Below are positions 34,692 through 44,403 of a DNA stretch of 64,000 nucleotides, in pieces. Below the pieces are notes generated by a model. It saw only the letters and a list, made by a program, of their open reading frames with translations. It did not search any database and had not been told where the DNA came from. The DNA is from Sorangium cellulosum. Its GTDB lineage: Bacteria > Myxococcota_A > Polyangia > Polyangiales > Polyangiaceae. Numbering within the stretch: the first letter of the stretch is position 1; each line of letters begins with the position of its first letter. Made by a program: the position numbers and the translations under genes. The stretch is from assembly GCF_002950945.1 (NCBI RefSeq), contig NZ_CP012673.1, positions 13,569,501-13,633,500 on the forward strand. The letters run 5' to 3'.

Positions 34692-35181
34692 CGAAACCGA
34701 CAGGGAGGGACGCTGCTCGACGACGTGGCCGGGGGGAAGTCTGCCCTGAGGTGCGTGCGCCGGCCATCACGACGCGCCGCGAACCGCGACGGCGGCCGTT
34801 TGGACGAGCTCAGTAGGGTACAGCTATACGGTAGGATGCCTTCCGCTTGGTGCTACGTCGCGGTAATCCCAGGCGCTTCAGGCGTGGAAGGCCTGCCTGA
34901 TCGCATAAGGCCCGTTCTGTCAATGAGCTCGTACAGTCGGACTGCACGAGTCAGGAACGGCTCCGAGAATCTTGACTTTGCGGAACGCGTTTGCTTGTCC
35001 TACCCGCTCGCTGAAAGCGAAGCGATCGACGCGGCCGTTCGGGGTGGCGCGCGGATCGAAGAGACCCTCGAAGGCGCCCGGCGGCGCGCGCGGTGCTCCT
35101 GTTCGCCAGGCTTACGAGCGCTCTCACCGAACGGCGCGCGCCTCCGCTTGGGCACAGGCCGCGCGTCTTGCACGAGCTGGT
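34692..35181. other. 490-bp region after the IS91-type fragment, no supported gene
   Basis: No coding bias in any frame. It may contain the downstream end of the IS91-like element, but I see no clear terminal signature. The local sequence is more AT-rich (about 34810-34980) than neighbouring genes. Confidence 0.4.
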
Positions 35182-36450
35182 CTATTTTGTCGTCACACAG
35201 GACGCGTCGTCCGTCGGAGTAGTCAACTCTATCTCTTGAGACGGATAGTACATCACGAAATTATAACACATCTCATCCACCGTCCGCTCCCCGAATTCCA
35301 CGGCCCTGCTGCCCGGGTTGTCCCACGCGCAACGCGTCCTCACGGTGTCGCCGCCTCGAAGGATGGTATCGTTGTCGTACCAGATCTGGTTGTCGAAGTT
35401 CCACGGATCGGCGAGCCCCAGGTTGCTCGGCTCGCTGCCGTCCGTGGGCACCGTGTTGCTCGACAGGTGCTTGCCGAGATTGTGCATGTGCGGCATGACA
35501 CTGATTACCGAAATCGCCCCCATATCCCGCGGGAACTGGTAATCGCAGCTCACGTCGAACGAGCCGTGAGGCGGGATGTTGATGTCTTCTGTGCCGAACG
35601 AGAAGATGCCGGCGTCGTTGGGGCGGAGCTCCGTCGTCGTGCAGACGTTGAAGCCGGTGCTGTCTTGCTGCCCGTCGAGGCCCTTGATGTTGCTGTAGTG
35701 CACCTGGACTACGAAGTGTGCCGTGCCTTCCAGCGGGAAGCCCGCCTCTAGCGGCAGCTCCGTGGCCTTGCCGCCGGGCGCCCAGACGGACAAAAGAGCC
35801 CCCTGGATGTCGCCCCCCTCACAGGGCGTGGGCGTCGAGGGAGACGCCTCATCCGCCTTGAAGAGCAGGATATGGTGTACAATGGTGCTGTTGTCGATCT
35901 GGGGTGCGATCCCGACGAGGTGTCGTTTCTGGCCGATCTCTACATCGACCCCATAACACATATACTGGTCCTGGACGTCCTTCGGCATGACGTAAGGCGC
36001 GGACGGCGCTAGCAGGACATCCGGTGTGCAGCTCAGGGTCGGAGGGTCGATGGTTCCGCCGCCGCCCGGGTCGACGCACGTGTCTTTACCGGCCGGCATG
36101 CCGGCGGCGATCCATTGATCGAAGATCGCGAGCTCCGCGGCGGTCAGGCGCTCGGTTGGGGGCGGAGGCATGGGGCGCGCGGTGTCGCGGGCGCGTGCGG
36201 CGACGAGCTCGTAGACCTTCTTGCTGGGATCGCTCACCGCGGGCGCGAGCAGATCGCTCCGGTCGACCAGCGGGAACGGCGCGCCGAACTTCGGGGACGC
36301 CCCGTGACAGGTCTGGCACTTCGTGGAGAGGATCTTGTCGACGTCGCACGGCAGCGCTTCCGCGTTGCCGTTCTCGGCGTCGCTGCACGCGACGACCACG
36401 AGAGCGGATAGGAAGGACAGCGCCGAGAACAAATAACGACTACGATTCAT
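35182..36450 (-). CDS. Lipoprotein with cytochrome c motif and copper type II ascorbate-dependent monooxygenase-like domain
   Basis: 422 aa. The signal ends in VVVAC (Cys22). A heme-c attachment site is CQTCH (45-49) in a short cytochrome-like domain up to about 120 (MPPPPTERLTAAELAIFDQW). From about 150 the sequence follows the PHM/DBH-type copper monooxygenase fold, with candidate ligands HH192-193 in VHHILLF, H251 in VQVHYSN, H321/H323 in MPHMHNLGK, and Met near 394 in DEMCYNFVMYY. It probably acts in the periplasm or at the outer membrane as a copper oxygenase or copper-binding electron-transfer protein. Substrate is unknown. It sits alone downstream of a type VI island. Confidence 0.85.
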   Translation of the reverse strand: MNRSRYLFSALSFLSALVVVACSDAENGNAEALPCDVDKILSTKCQTCHGASPKFGAPFPLVDRSDLLAPAVSDPSKKVYELVAARARDTARPMPPPPTERLTAAELAIFDQWIAAGMPAGKDTCVDPGGGGTIDPPTLSCTPDVLLAPSAPYVMPKDVQDQYMCYGVDVEIGQKRHLVGIAPQIDNSTIVHHILLFKADEASPSTPTPCEGGDIQGALLSVWAPGGKATELPLEAGFPLEGTAHFVVQVHYSNIKGLDGQQDSTGFNVCTTTELRPNDAGIFSFGTEDINIPPHGSFDVSCDYQFPRDMGAISVISVMPHMHNLGKHLSSNTVPTDGSEPSNLGLADPWNFDNQIWYDNDTILRGGDTVRTRCAWDNPGSRAVEFGERTVDEMCYNFVMYYPSQEIELTTPTDDASCVTTK

Positions 36451-36776
36451 GCGCGCTCCTCGCGGAAAAGAATTGGGTGGAGGAAGAACGCGCGCCGCGA
36501 GCTCCCGAGAACAGCGGGAGACTTGGCGCGTGAGAGCACCGGCGACCCAGGTCCACGGACGGGCCGGCGACCTGGCGTCGGTGCTACTTCGGTGAGTGCC
36601 CGCCCGCTCTGAGACTGTTCAACGGTGCGCTCACGCGGAAGGTATCGAGGCGCTCGCGCGCCAGGAGGCGCGGTGCCGTCTGGTCAAAGCTCGGCTGCGG
36701 ACTAGGAACTAGCCGTCCATCGCCCACACGCGGGTCCCCTCGAACCCCGCTGACGGCGCCCTGCGGCGCGCCGCGG
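36451..36776. other. Intergenic region downstream of the PAAR-like gene
   Basis: About 326 bp where a type VI effector gene might be expected after a DUF4150 gene. No effector-like frame is visible; a short Arg-rich frame overlaps from 36024 but is an antisense shadow. Confidence 0.4.
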
Positions 36777-37178
36777 TCACGGCGCGAGCACGAGCACGTT
36801 GGTCACGCTGGGCACGATCTTGGCGCCGGGCGCGTTCGTGTTGTTCTGGATCGTCATGCTGGTGAGCCGGGCCAGGGGCATCCCGCCGACGATCACCGTG
36901 AACGCCGCCGTGACCGTCCGCGCCGGGCCCATCACGGTGCCCGACGCGACGCCGGTGGCGATGCCGGCGTTGTCCCCGTTCGTGAGGATGGGCATGGTGG
37001 CCATGTTGTGCGCCGGCGTGCACGTCATGAGGACGTTCGGCACGAAGGCCACGTCGGTCGGCTCGACGGCGATGTTCGGATAGGGGATGGGGACGGGGGC
37101 CGGCGCGGGCGGCGCCGGCGTGAGGCACACGTCGGGAAACGCCAGGCACATGCCGCCTGCGGTGGTCTTTGCCAGCAT
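36777..37178 (-). CDS. DUF4150 PAAR-like type VI spike-tip protein
   Basis: 133 aa. Features of the DUF4150/PAAR-like family are CLAFPDVCLTPAPP..., PYPNIA, the central TMPILTNGDNAG and the C-terminal repeat of short strands ending in VPSVTNVLVLAP. Such proteins sharpen the VgrG spike and carry effectors. The length is that of a stand-alone tip with no fused toxin. AGGAGGTCATCC precedes the ATG. It is the last gene of a five-gene minus-strand island headed by vgrG, 27 bp after the DUF3540 gene. Confidence 0.92.
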   Translation of the reverse strand: MLAKTTAGGMCLAFPDVCLTPAPPAPAPVPIPYPNIAVEPTDVAFVPNVLMTCTPAHNMATMPILTNGDNAGIATGVASGTVMGPARTVTAAFTVIVGGMPLARLTSMTIQNNTNAPGAKIVPSVTNVLVLAP

Positions 37179-37205
37179 GGATGACCTCCTGTCTGCTCGC
37201 GCCGG

Positions 37206-37847
37206 TCAGCCGAGGTGGATCTGCTCGCCATCGACCTTGGCGAGGACACGGGCCGAGATGACCGCGTTCTCGCCGCGGAGGCCGAGGAGGTTCTGGGCGC
37301 GCAGGTCGATGGTGCCGGCGCGCGTCTGGTCGACCTCCTCGACGAAGCGGAACACGCGCTTGGCGCGCTGGGTCAGCCGCGTGATCACCGCGTCGGCCTC
37401 CTGCGCCACGAGCGCGACCTTCGCAACCTCGGCCTGCACCAGCCTGCCCAGGAAGCCGAGCTCCTCGATCGCGATGGAGCCCCTCCGGCCGCGCACGTGC
37501 ACCTCGGCGCCGCTCACCGCCACCTCCCGCGCGCCCACGACGTCGACGCGCTCCGAGGCGCAGAGGGAGAGCCGCCCGCCCCGCGCCTGCACCTCGAGAT
37601 CGCCGTCGGTGGCGAGCTTCGTCGGCGCGCCCTCGCGGCCCTCGAGCACGGCGAGCACGTAGATCCTCGCGGGCTCGATGGCGCACAGCACCTTGTCGCC
37701 GGCCTCGGGGGCGACGAGGCAGCTCTTCGCCCGCCACGCCTCGCAGACGCCGTGGCGGAGGCGCACCTCGATCGACGCGCCCGCCCGCTCGACGTGCCCC
37801 GCCTCGAGATACGTCTCCGTGCTCGCGAGCTTCTTTGCTGCTGTCAT
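37206..37847 (-). CDS. DUF3540 domain protein (type VI secretion accessory)
   Basis: 213 aa. An N-terminal beta-rich domain (SIEVRLRHGVCEAWRAKSCL, DKVLCAIEPARIYVLAVLE) is followed by short repeated strands (LEVQARGGRLSLCASERVD) and a helical segment (about 130-180), then a final strand region. This matches DUF3540, a family found with DUF2169, DUF4150 and VgrG and thought to take part in spike assembly or effector loading. AGAGGTC precedes the ATG. It lies between the pentapeptide gene and the PAAR-like gene. Confidence 0.88.
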   Translation of the reverse strand: MTAAKKLASTETYLEAGHVERAGASIEVRLRHGVCEAWRAKSCLVAPEAGDKVLCAIEPARIYVLAVLEGREGAPTKLATDGDLEVQARGGRLSLCASERVDVVGAREVAVSGAEVHVRGRRGSIAIEELGFLGRLVQAEVAKVALVAQEADAVITRLTQRAKRVFRFVEEVDQTRAGTIDLRAQNLLGLRGENAVISARVLAKVDGEQIHLG

Positions 37848-37949
37848 GACCTCTTGACTCCTCGCTTCGTCGTGGGCGCCGCGGAGGGGCTCCGCGAGCG
37901 CTCGTGTCCAGGCCCGCTCGCCCGGCGTTCTGGCAGAGCTCTCCGCATC

Positions 37950-39020
37950 CTATCTTTCCTCGGGGCGCGCCGCCCCGTGCCTCGGCCGCCACGCCTCCAC
38001 CCGCGCCAGCGCGTCGTCGTCGCCGAGCCAGCCCGCGGACCGGGGGAGCGCGGCGCCCGCGCGGTTCGCCAGGTGAAACCTGGTGCGGTAGAGGCCGGCC
38101 TCCGAGAAGTCGGCGCCCGACACGTCGGCGTGCGAGAAGTCGGCCTCCCGGAGCTTCGCGCCCACGAACAGCGCCCCGGGCGCGAGCGCGTGGCCGAAGT
38201 ACACGGCTTCCAGGAAAGCGCCGGACAGGTTGGCCCCGGCGAGCTCGGCCCGCTCGAAGACCGCCTGGGGGAAATGGCCGTTCACGAGGCGCGCCTGCGA
38301 GAGCTTCGCGTCCCCGAAGAAACACTGCGGCCCGTGGGCGCCCTCGAACGTCGCCTCGCGCAGATCGGCGCCCATGAAGTTGCACTGCGTGCAGTCGACG
38401 CCCGCGAAGCTCGCGCCCGCGAGGTCGCTCTTCATGAGCTGCGTCCGGAACAGCGTGGCGCCCGCGAAGCGCTTCGGCCCGAGCCTGGCCTCGACCAGCG
38501 TGGTCAACGTCAGGTTCGCGGCCGCGAGATCGGCCGTCCGGAGATCCGCCCGGTAGAGCGTCGCCTTCTCCAGGTTCGCGCCCGCGAAGCTCGCCTGATC
38601 CGCGTCGACCTCGAGGAAGTTCGCGCGGTCGAGGTTGGCCCCGGCGAACGACGCGGCCCGGAGCGACGTCTTGACCCAGCTCGCGAGGGGGGCCTCGATC
38701 CCCGCGAGCGAGACGCCGGCCGCGGCGCACTCCGTGAAGCTCGCCGCGATGAGCTTTCCTCGATCGAGGCGCGCGCCGTCGAGGCTCGAGCGCATGACGG
38801 TGGCGAGGTGCAGGTCGGCGCCGGTCAGATCACAGCCCTTGAAATCGCAGCCGATGAAGACGGACTCCTTGAGGCGCGCGCCGCGGAGCACCCCGGGAAA
38901 CCGCACCTCCTCGAACAGCGCGCCCGACAGATCGGCCCCGGTGAGCTCGAGGTGCACGAGGCTCGCGCCGCGCACCGGATCGCCATGCCGGATCCTGTCG
39001 AGCAGCTCCTCCCGGTTCAC
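37950..39020 (-). CDS. Pentapeptide-repeat protein
   Basis: 356 aa from GTG, which overlaps the TGA of the upstream DUF2169 gene (GTGA). After a short N-terminus (NREELLDRIRHGD) almost the whole protein consists of A(D/N)Lxx pentapeptides (LTGADLSGALFEEVRF, FKGCDLTGADLHLA and on to VSGADFSEAGLYRTRF), giving a long right-handed beta-helix of roughly 15 turns. No signal or enzyme domain is present. Position between DUF2169-pentapeptide and DUF3540 genes in the VgrG island indicates a structural or adaptor role at the type VI spike (inference). Confidence 0.88.
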   Translation of the reverse strand: MNREELLDRIRHGDPVRGASLVHLELTGADLSGALFEEVRFPGVLRGARLKESVFIGCDFKGCDLTGADLHLATVMRSSLDGARLDRGKLIAASFTECAAAGVSLAGIEAPLASWVKTSLRAASFAGANLDRANFLEVDADQASFAGANLEKATLYRADLRTADLAAANLTLTTLVEARLGPKRFAGATLFRTQLMKSDLAGASFAGVDCTQCNFMGADLREATFEGAHGPQCFFGDAKLSQARLVNGHFPQAVFERAELAGANLSGAFLEAVYFGHALAPGALFVGAKLREADFSHADVSGADFSEAGLYRTRFHLANRAGAALPRSAGWLGDDDALARVEAWRPRHGAARPEER

Positions 39021-41695
39021 GAGCCGCTCCGCGGCGGGACTTCCGCCTTCGGCAGGAAACGCACGTGGCCGATCTCCGCCTCCGCGAACGTCGTCCGGCC
39101 GTCGCCCACCACCCGGGAGAGATCGGCCCGGAACAGGTTCGCCCCGGTGAAGTCCGCGCCGGCGAGCTGCGCCTTCGAGGCGAGCGCGTCCATCAGGTTC
39201 GCGCCGAGCAGCGACGCGCCCGTGAGGTTCGTGCGGATGAGCAGGCTGCCCTTCATCACCGCGCGCTCGAGGCTCGCCCCGGAGGCGTCGCACTCCGACA
39301 GATCGGCGCCGGCCAGGTTGCACCGGTCGAGGCGCGCGCCCACGAGCGACGTCCCGCGCAGGTTCGCCTTCTCCATGTCGGCGTCGCGGAAGTCGGCCTC
39401 CCGGAGGGACGAGCCGTGCACGATGACGCCCTGGCGGAGCCGCGCTTCCCGGAACGACACCCGCTCTCCCCTGCAGCCGACGAACGTGGTCTTGACCAGC
39501 GTCGCGCGCGAGAAATCGGCGCCGTCGAGCTCGCACTCGACGAGGTTCGCGTCGGACAGGTCCGCCCCCATGAAGCGGGCGCCGCGCAGATCCGCCTTCA
39601 GCAGGTTGCACTGGCCCAGCTGGGCGTTCGACAGATCGACCGGACCGAGCTTCGCCTCGAGCCAGTCGGCGCCGGTGAGATCCGCCCCGGTGAGCCGGGC
39701 CCCCGCGAGATCGGCGCGGCCCAGCGTGACCTCGGTCAGGTCGGCGCGATCCAGCGTCGCGTCGCAGAGCACGGCGCCGCCGAGGTTGGCGCCGGACAGC
39801 CGGGCGCCGCTCAGGTTCGCGCCGCGCAGGTTCGCCCGGGCGAGCACCGCGCCCGCGAGGCAGGCGCCGGACAGATCGCTGCCCGACAGGTCCGCCGCCT
39901 CGAGGAAGGCGCTCGACAGGTCGACGCCGGCCAGGCAGAGCCCCGCGAGCTTCGCCCCCGTGAAGTCGCGGCCCGCGAGGCTCTCGTTCGACTCCCTCGC
40001 GAGCGCGACGACGATGCGCGCGCGTTCCGAGGCGCCGTCCTCCATCGCCGCGGCCGCGGGCTGGAGGTGCGCGAAGCTCCGGTACATCTCGCGGAGCCTC
40101 TCCTCCTGCTGCGCCATCGCCGCGCGGTAGCCCGGGTCGGCGAGCGATCTCTCGATGTCCTCCAGCACGAACCCGTCGGCGCGGGCCTCCTCGGCCATCC
40201 CCCGCAGCGCGTCGAGGTGGGCGGACGCCGAGAACTTCGGGGGACCGCCGCCCCGCCTCTCCGCGTCGGCCATGATCGCGTCGTAGTCCTCGCCCATCTC
40301 CGCGTAGAGCCTCCGGGCCTCCTCGCGCGCCTCCGCTTCCCTGGCCCCGATGCCCTCGAGCTCGAGCGCCCCGCGCTCGGACTGCTTCTCCATGAACGCC
40401 GCCAGGGCGTCGAGGTCGTCGAGCGGCGGCTCCTCCTCCTCGGGCGGCAGCTCCGCCACGCCGTGCTCCTTCGGGTCGAGCCCCTCGGCCTCGAGGCGCG
40501 CGCGCGCCTCGGCGAGCTGCCGCTCCTGCCCGCGGCGGGCGTTCTTGAGGGCCAGGTTCTCGCCCTTCAGCCATCGGCCCATGTCCATGTCGAGCAGGCC
40601 GATGTCGGGCGCGACCCCCGACGCGCGCGCCGGCATCAGCTCGCCGTCGGAGATGCCCGCCAGCGCGCCCTTGTCCTTGTCGAGCCGGCGCGCGAGCACG
40701 CCCCGGTAGTGCTCGACGGGGCGGGGCGACGACGGGTCCTCGCACGCGCAGACCAGGTGGACGATGTCCGCCGCGTCGTCGTCGGCGACCTCACGCGCGC
40801 CGTGGAAGATGACGACGCCGAGCCCCGCCGAGGGGAACAGCCACACGGTGTCGCAGCGCAGGGGGATCTCGACGAAGCGCTCGCCCTCCCTCGTCCGGTG
40901 CGTGACGAAGCTCCGCGCCACGAGCCCCGGGAGCCGGCCTTCCAGGCGCGGCTCGCTCGGGTGCATGTTCTCGACGGACAGCTCCTCGTCGCCCCGGAAG
41001 AAGCCGTGGATCCACTGATCCTCGGGCGCCACGTTGAAGAACGTCGGATCCGCGTCGGAGGGCAGCCCGGGGAAGTGGTCCTCGAGGTACCGCCTGTCGT
41101 AGGTGCCGGCGCGGCTCCGGCGCTGCGCGAAGGTGACATCCATCGGCAGGAAGCCCGCGGGCTCCGGGCGCTCCGAGGGGGCGCGCACCATGGCCCCGCC
41201 GCCGTAACGCTCGATGTTCGGCAGCGGGTGCACGGCCTGGCCGCCGACCTCGACGGGCTCGGCGCCCTTGCCGTAAGGGTTCCTGTCGTACCTCGGCCCG
41301 CCGAACGCGCGCGTCCAGTCGACCGGCATCGTCTCGACCGGCTCCGGGGGCGTCGGCGTGCCGCCCTGCCAGACGCGATCGCCCACGATCGCGAGGCGCT
41401 TGTCGACGGGGCCGAGCCGCGCGCGCACGTAGGACGCCGGGAGCGGCTTGCCCTCGGGGGCGAAGAAGCTGCCGCACACGAGCACCTCGCCGCGCGCCTT
41501 CGAGATGCCCTCGTCGACGACCCCCAGCGGGCCGAGCGCCGCCGAGATCGCCGTCCAGAACGCGAGCTCGTCGAGGAGCGCCCGCGGCGTGGCCAGCGGG
41601 AACGCGATCATGGCGCCGAGGTGGAAGTACGGCCGCCGCCCCACCTCGATCACGCGGTGGAGCACCGGCACCTTCATGGGCTTGATGACCTTCAT
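39017..41695 (-). CDS. DUF2169-pentapeptide-repeat adaptor of the VgrG island
   Basis: 892 aa. DUF2169 (residues about 1-350) shows VDWTRAFGGPRYDRNPYGKG, PLPNIERYGG and FFNVAPEDQWIHGFFRGDE. A charged helical linker (about 380-590) with EEEEPPLDDLDAL follows. The last 300 residues are pentapeptide repeats (GRDFTGAKLAGLCLAGVDLS onward). DUF2169 proteins are known as adaptors or chaperones that couple effectors to VgrG/PAAR. It lies 61 bp after vgrG and overlaps the next pentapeptide gene, so the island is one transcription unit. It has the same architecture as the protein at 26326, but the overall sequence differs and the linker is longer. Confidence 0.92.
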   Translation of the reverse strand: MKVIKPMKVPVLHRVIEVGRRPYFHLGAMIAFPLATPRALLDELAFWTAISAALGPLGVVDEGISKARGEVLVCGSFFAPEGKPLPASYVRARLGPVDKRLAIVGDRVWQGGTPTPPEPVETMPVDWTRAFGGPRYDRNPYGKGAEPVEVGGQAVHPLPNIERYGGGAMVRAPSERPEPAGFLPMDVTFAQRRSRAGTYDRRYLEDHFPGLPSDADPTFFNVAPEDQWIHGFFRGDEELSVENMHPSEPRLEGRLPGLVARSFVTHRTREGERFVEIPLRCDTVWLFPSAGLGVVIFHGAREVADDDAADIVHLVCACEDPSSPRPVEHYRGVLARRLDKDKGALAGISDGELMPARASGVAPDIGLLDMDMGRWLKGENLALKNARRGQERQLAEARARLEAEGLDPKEHGVAELPPEEEEPPLDDLDALAAFMEKQSERGALELEGIGAREAEAREEARRLYAEMGEDYDAIMADAERRGGGPPKFSASAHLDALRGMAEEARADGFVLEDIERSLADPGYRAAMAQQEERLREMYRSFAHLQPAAAAMEDGASERARIVVALARESNESLAGRDFTGAKLAGLCLAGVDLSSAFLEAADLSGSDLSGACLAGAVLARANLRGANLSGARLSGANLGGAVLCDATLDRADLTEVTLGRADLAGARLTGADLTGADWLEAKLGPVDLSNAQLGQCNLLKADLRGARFMGADLSDANLVECELDGADFSRATLVKTTFVGCRGERVSFREARLRQGVIVHGSSLREADFRDADMEKANLRGTSLVGARLDRCNLAGADLSECDASGASLERAVMKGSLLIRTNLTGASLLGANLMDALASKAQLAGADFTGANLFRADLSRVVGDGRTTFAEAEIGHVRFLPKAEVPPRSGS

Positions 41696-41756
41696 GGCGA
41701 GCCGTGGCGACGCGGGCGGAGGGCCGCGCGGCGCCCCTCGCGGGAGCCCCTGTGCG

Positions 41757-44147
41757 TCATAACTTCTTGAAGCCGTAGGTGCAGATGGACGCGGCCGCCT
41801 GGCGCAGGCTGAACGCCTTGACGTCCTGCCCGGCGCCGCACTTCTTGCTCGCGATGCCGACGTGGTCGACCTTGATCCCGACGCTGTCCGCCTTCATGCC
41901 GACCCTGGACGCCGAGATCGCGGTGGCCTCCACCTTCGCGATGTTGATCGACATGTTGATCGCGGTGTTGTCCCACTTGTGAACGCCGGCCGAGTTCTTC
42001 GTGATGAACGTCTCGATGAGCGCGTTCGTGTGTTTGTACACCTTCGCGGGCGCGTCGAGCTTCACCTCCGGCGCCTTGAGCGTGATCTTGGTGGGGCTCT
42101 CCACATGGATGGTCCCGGTCGAGCTCGTGATCGTGATGTTGCCTTTCACGGTGTGTGACCACGCGCCCTTGATATCCGCCGTCCACGCGGCCCCGACGTC
42201 CGTCTGCCATTCCCCGTAGTCGTCGTGGTTCTTCGCGGTGACCTTGTGCGTCCAGCCGCCGGTCACCTCCTGCTTGCCGCCGGGCTCGACGGTCTGGGTG
42301 AAGCCGCCGTGGATGTCCTGCGTCATGCCGCCGGCCTCGACCTTGTCGGTGCGGCCCGAGTGGACGGTGATGTTCTGACAGGCGTTGTAGAACTCGTTCG
42401 AGTCGCCGTCGACGTTGAGCGTGTGGATGCCGACGTAATGGATCGTCGCGTTGTCGCCCACGTCGACATAGTACTTGCCGCCGACGTTCTGCCACCAGTC
42501 GCCGCACACGTTGAAGCCGGCGTTGCCCTCCGTGAAGAGGTAGTACATGCAGTCGACGGCCTGGAACGTGGGGTTGTCGTCCGGCGTCGTGGGGGGCACG
42601 ATGAACGCGTGGCGGGCGGGGCCGCCCATGTGGACGTTCGTGGCGCCGACCGGCGTGAACAGGTCGATGTGCTGCTTGCCCTCGAGGTCCTCGACCACCA
42701 TGTGGTTGCTGCCGCCGGTGCGCAGCACGTTCTGGGTCAGGTTGCGGCTCGTGACGGTGCTCGGCCGGTGCGTGTTCGGCACCACGCCGGCGATGACGGG
42801 CCGGTCCGGATCTCCGCCCTGGAAGGAGACCATCACCTCGGTCCCCTTGCGCAGGGGGAAGTGCCATCCCTCGATGGTGCCCCCGTGCGGCTGCATCATG
42901 CGCAGGTAGGTCGACGTGGAGCCGTCGGGCAGGTCGCTCGCGTCGAACTTGAACCGGACGAGGTAGCGGCCCTGGTCGTCGATCTGGGCGTACTGGCTGC
43001 TCCCCGCGCCGTCGACGACGCCGTTCTCGAAGCCGTAGATGCGCGGCCAGGGCGTCGACTGCGCCGCCTTGAACTGCACGTCGGCCGGGATCGCCACCAC
43101 CTCGGCGCGGTACGTCTCGTTCGGATCGATGCCCGTGTACCGCGCGACGTCGAGCGAGCCGGCCCGGCTCGCGCCGGCGTGGCGCACCTCCACGGCGAGG
43201 TAGCGGGCGGGCAGGTCCGAGGGGCCGTCCTCCAGCTCGAACACGTAGCCGGCCCGGAGCCCCATGGCGCTGCCGGTCGCGTGCAACGTGAGCTCGCGGC
43301 AGGCGATCGACTGCGCCTTCACCTGCGCGAGCCGGCTCGCCTCGCCGGCCGAGAAGACCCGGTAGCCGTACTCGCGGACCTCGCCGCGGCCGCTGCTGGA
43401 GACGGCGTGCTCGCCCGAGACCGGCGCCGCCGGGTTCGCGTAGTTGTAATCGCTGATGAGCACCGCCGCCGGCAGCGCGCTGAAATCGACGTGCACCTCG
43501 CGCAGGTGCTCGCCCGCCCCGAAGTCGGTGTCCGAGGTCGGGTGGTAGCGGACGCGCCCGTCCCCGAGCAGCGGCTCGTGCTGATCCTTGTCGTCGACGA
43601 GGACCATGACCTCGGTCTTGCCGTCGCCCACCGGGTGCTCGAAGTAGTAATAAAGGCCCTCCCGCTCGAGCCAGCGATGGATGAAGTCGAGGTGGCTCTC
43701 CCGGTACTGGCAGACGAACTCCTCTTCCGGGTAGCGGCCCGTGTCGACCGCGAAGCGGAAATCGCCGTCCGCGAGGCCGCCGTGCTGGAGCGTCTTCGTG
43801 ACGAAGACGTCGAGCTTCTTCTTCGTGTGGACGAAGCTCCGCACCGAGTGGCGCATGAACCACAGCCTGGGCACGAGCAGCCCCAGGTAGAGCGCGCCCT
43901 CGGCCGACTCGCGCAGCAGCCGGAGGCGCGCGAACACGCCGTGCCAGCACATCGGCGGCTTGTCGCCCCCGCGATCCATCGTGAGCGTCGCCGCCGCCCC
44001 GACCGCCGCGCGCACGTCCGTGCCCGCCGGCACGGTGAACAGGACGTCGAACTCGAAGGGGCGGCACAGCGCCTCCACGCCCTTGAACCCGGCGAGCCGG
44101 GCCGCTGGCAGGGATGCGCAATGGATGGCGAAGATGTCAGCGCTCAT
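41757..44147 (-). CDS. vgrG: VgrG type VI secretion spike protein with extended C-terminus
   Basis: 796 aa from the ATG giving MSADIFAIHC; an in-frame ATG 39 bases upstream is an alternative. Residues about 1-330 are gp27/gp44-like (GVFARLRLLRESAEG, YRESHLDFIHRWLEREGLYY). The gp5 OB-fold is at about 390-470 (RYLVRFKFD, GWHFPLRKGTEVMVSFQGG, PDRPVIAGVVPN). The C-terminal half is a beta-helix with repeated short strands (TQDIHGGFTQTVEPGGKQ, GNITITSSTGTIHVESPTK), then KAD..VGIKVD..VGIASK repeats and a Cys-containing end. VgrG trimers cap the Hcp tube and puncture target cells. No catalytic motif is seen in the extension, so it is probably a docking needle for DUF4150/DUF2169 cargo. It is first gene of the island. 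Confidence 0.95.
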   Translation of the reverse strand: MSADIFAIHCASLPAARLAGFKGVEALCRPFEFDVLFTVPAGTDVRAAVGAAATLTMDRGGDKPPMCWHGVFARLRLLRESAEGALYLGLLVPRLWFMRHSVRSFVHTKKKLDVFVTKTLQHGGLADGDFRFAVDTGRYPEEEFVCQYRESHLDFIHRWLEREGLYYYFEHPVGDGKTEVMVLVDDKDQHEPLLGDGRVRYHPTSDTDFGAGEHLREVHVDFSALPAAVLISDYNYANPAAPVSGEHAVSSSGRGEVREYGYRVFSAGEASRLAQVKAQSIACRELTLHATGSAMGLRAGYVFELEDGPSDLPARYLAVEVRHAGASRAGSLDVARYTGIDPNETYRAEVVAIPADVQFKAAQSTPWPRIYGFENGVVDGAGSSQYAQIDDQGRYLVRFKFDASDLPDGSTSTYLRMMQPHGGTIEGWHFPLRKGTEVMVSFQGGDPDRPVIAGVVPNTHRPSTVTSRNLTQNVLRTGGSNHMVVEDLEGKQHIDLFTPVGATNVHMGGPARHAFIVPPTTPDDNPTFQAVDCMYYLFTEGNAGFNVCGDWWQNVGGKYYVDVGDNATIHYVGIHTLNVDGDSNEFYNACQNITVHSGRTDKVEAGGMTQDIHGGFTQTVEPGGKQEVTGGWTHKVTAKNHDDYGEWQTDVGAAWTADIKGAWSHTVKGNITITSSTGTIHVESPTKITLKAPEVKLDAPAKVYKHTNALIETFITKNSAGVHKWDNTAINMSINIAKVEATAISASRVGMKADSVGIKVDHVGIASKKCGAGQDVKAFSLRQAAASICTYGFKKL

Positions 44148-44403
44148 GGCCCCACTGCAGTGGTTGAGGTCCGCCGCGGAGGCCATGAGAGAAAAGGCGC
44201 CTCGCGCGAGCGATCAAATGGTCCCGGGAGAGGCTACAACAGAAGGGCGCTTCGAAGGCAAGGGCGTGGGCGCCATGGAGCGCGGAGGACACGCGGGCGC
44301 CGCGGCGATGCTCCGGCGCTGCGGCGACTCCATTCCCCCACCTTTCCCCTACCTTCGTGCACCAGCGCTCTCCGCCGGGGGGCGGCGCGCCGTCCGCGCC
44401 CCC

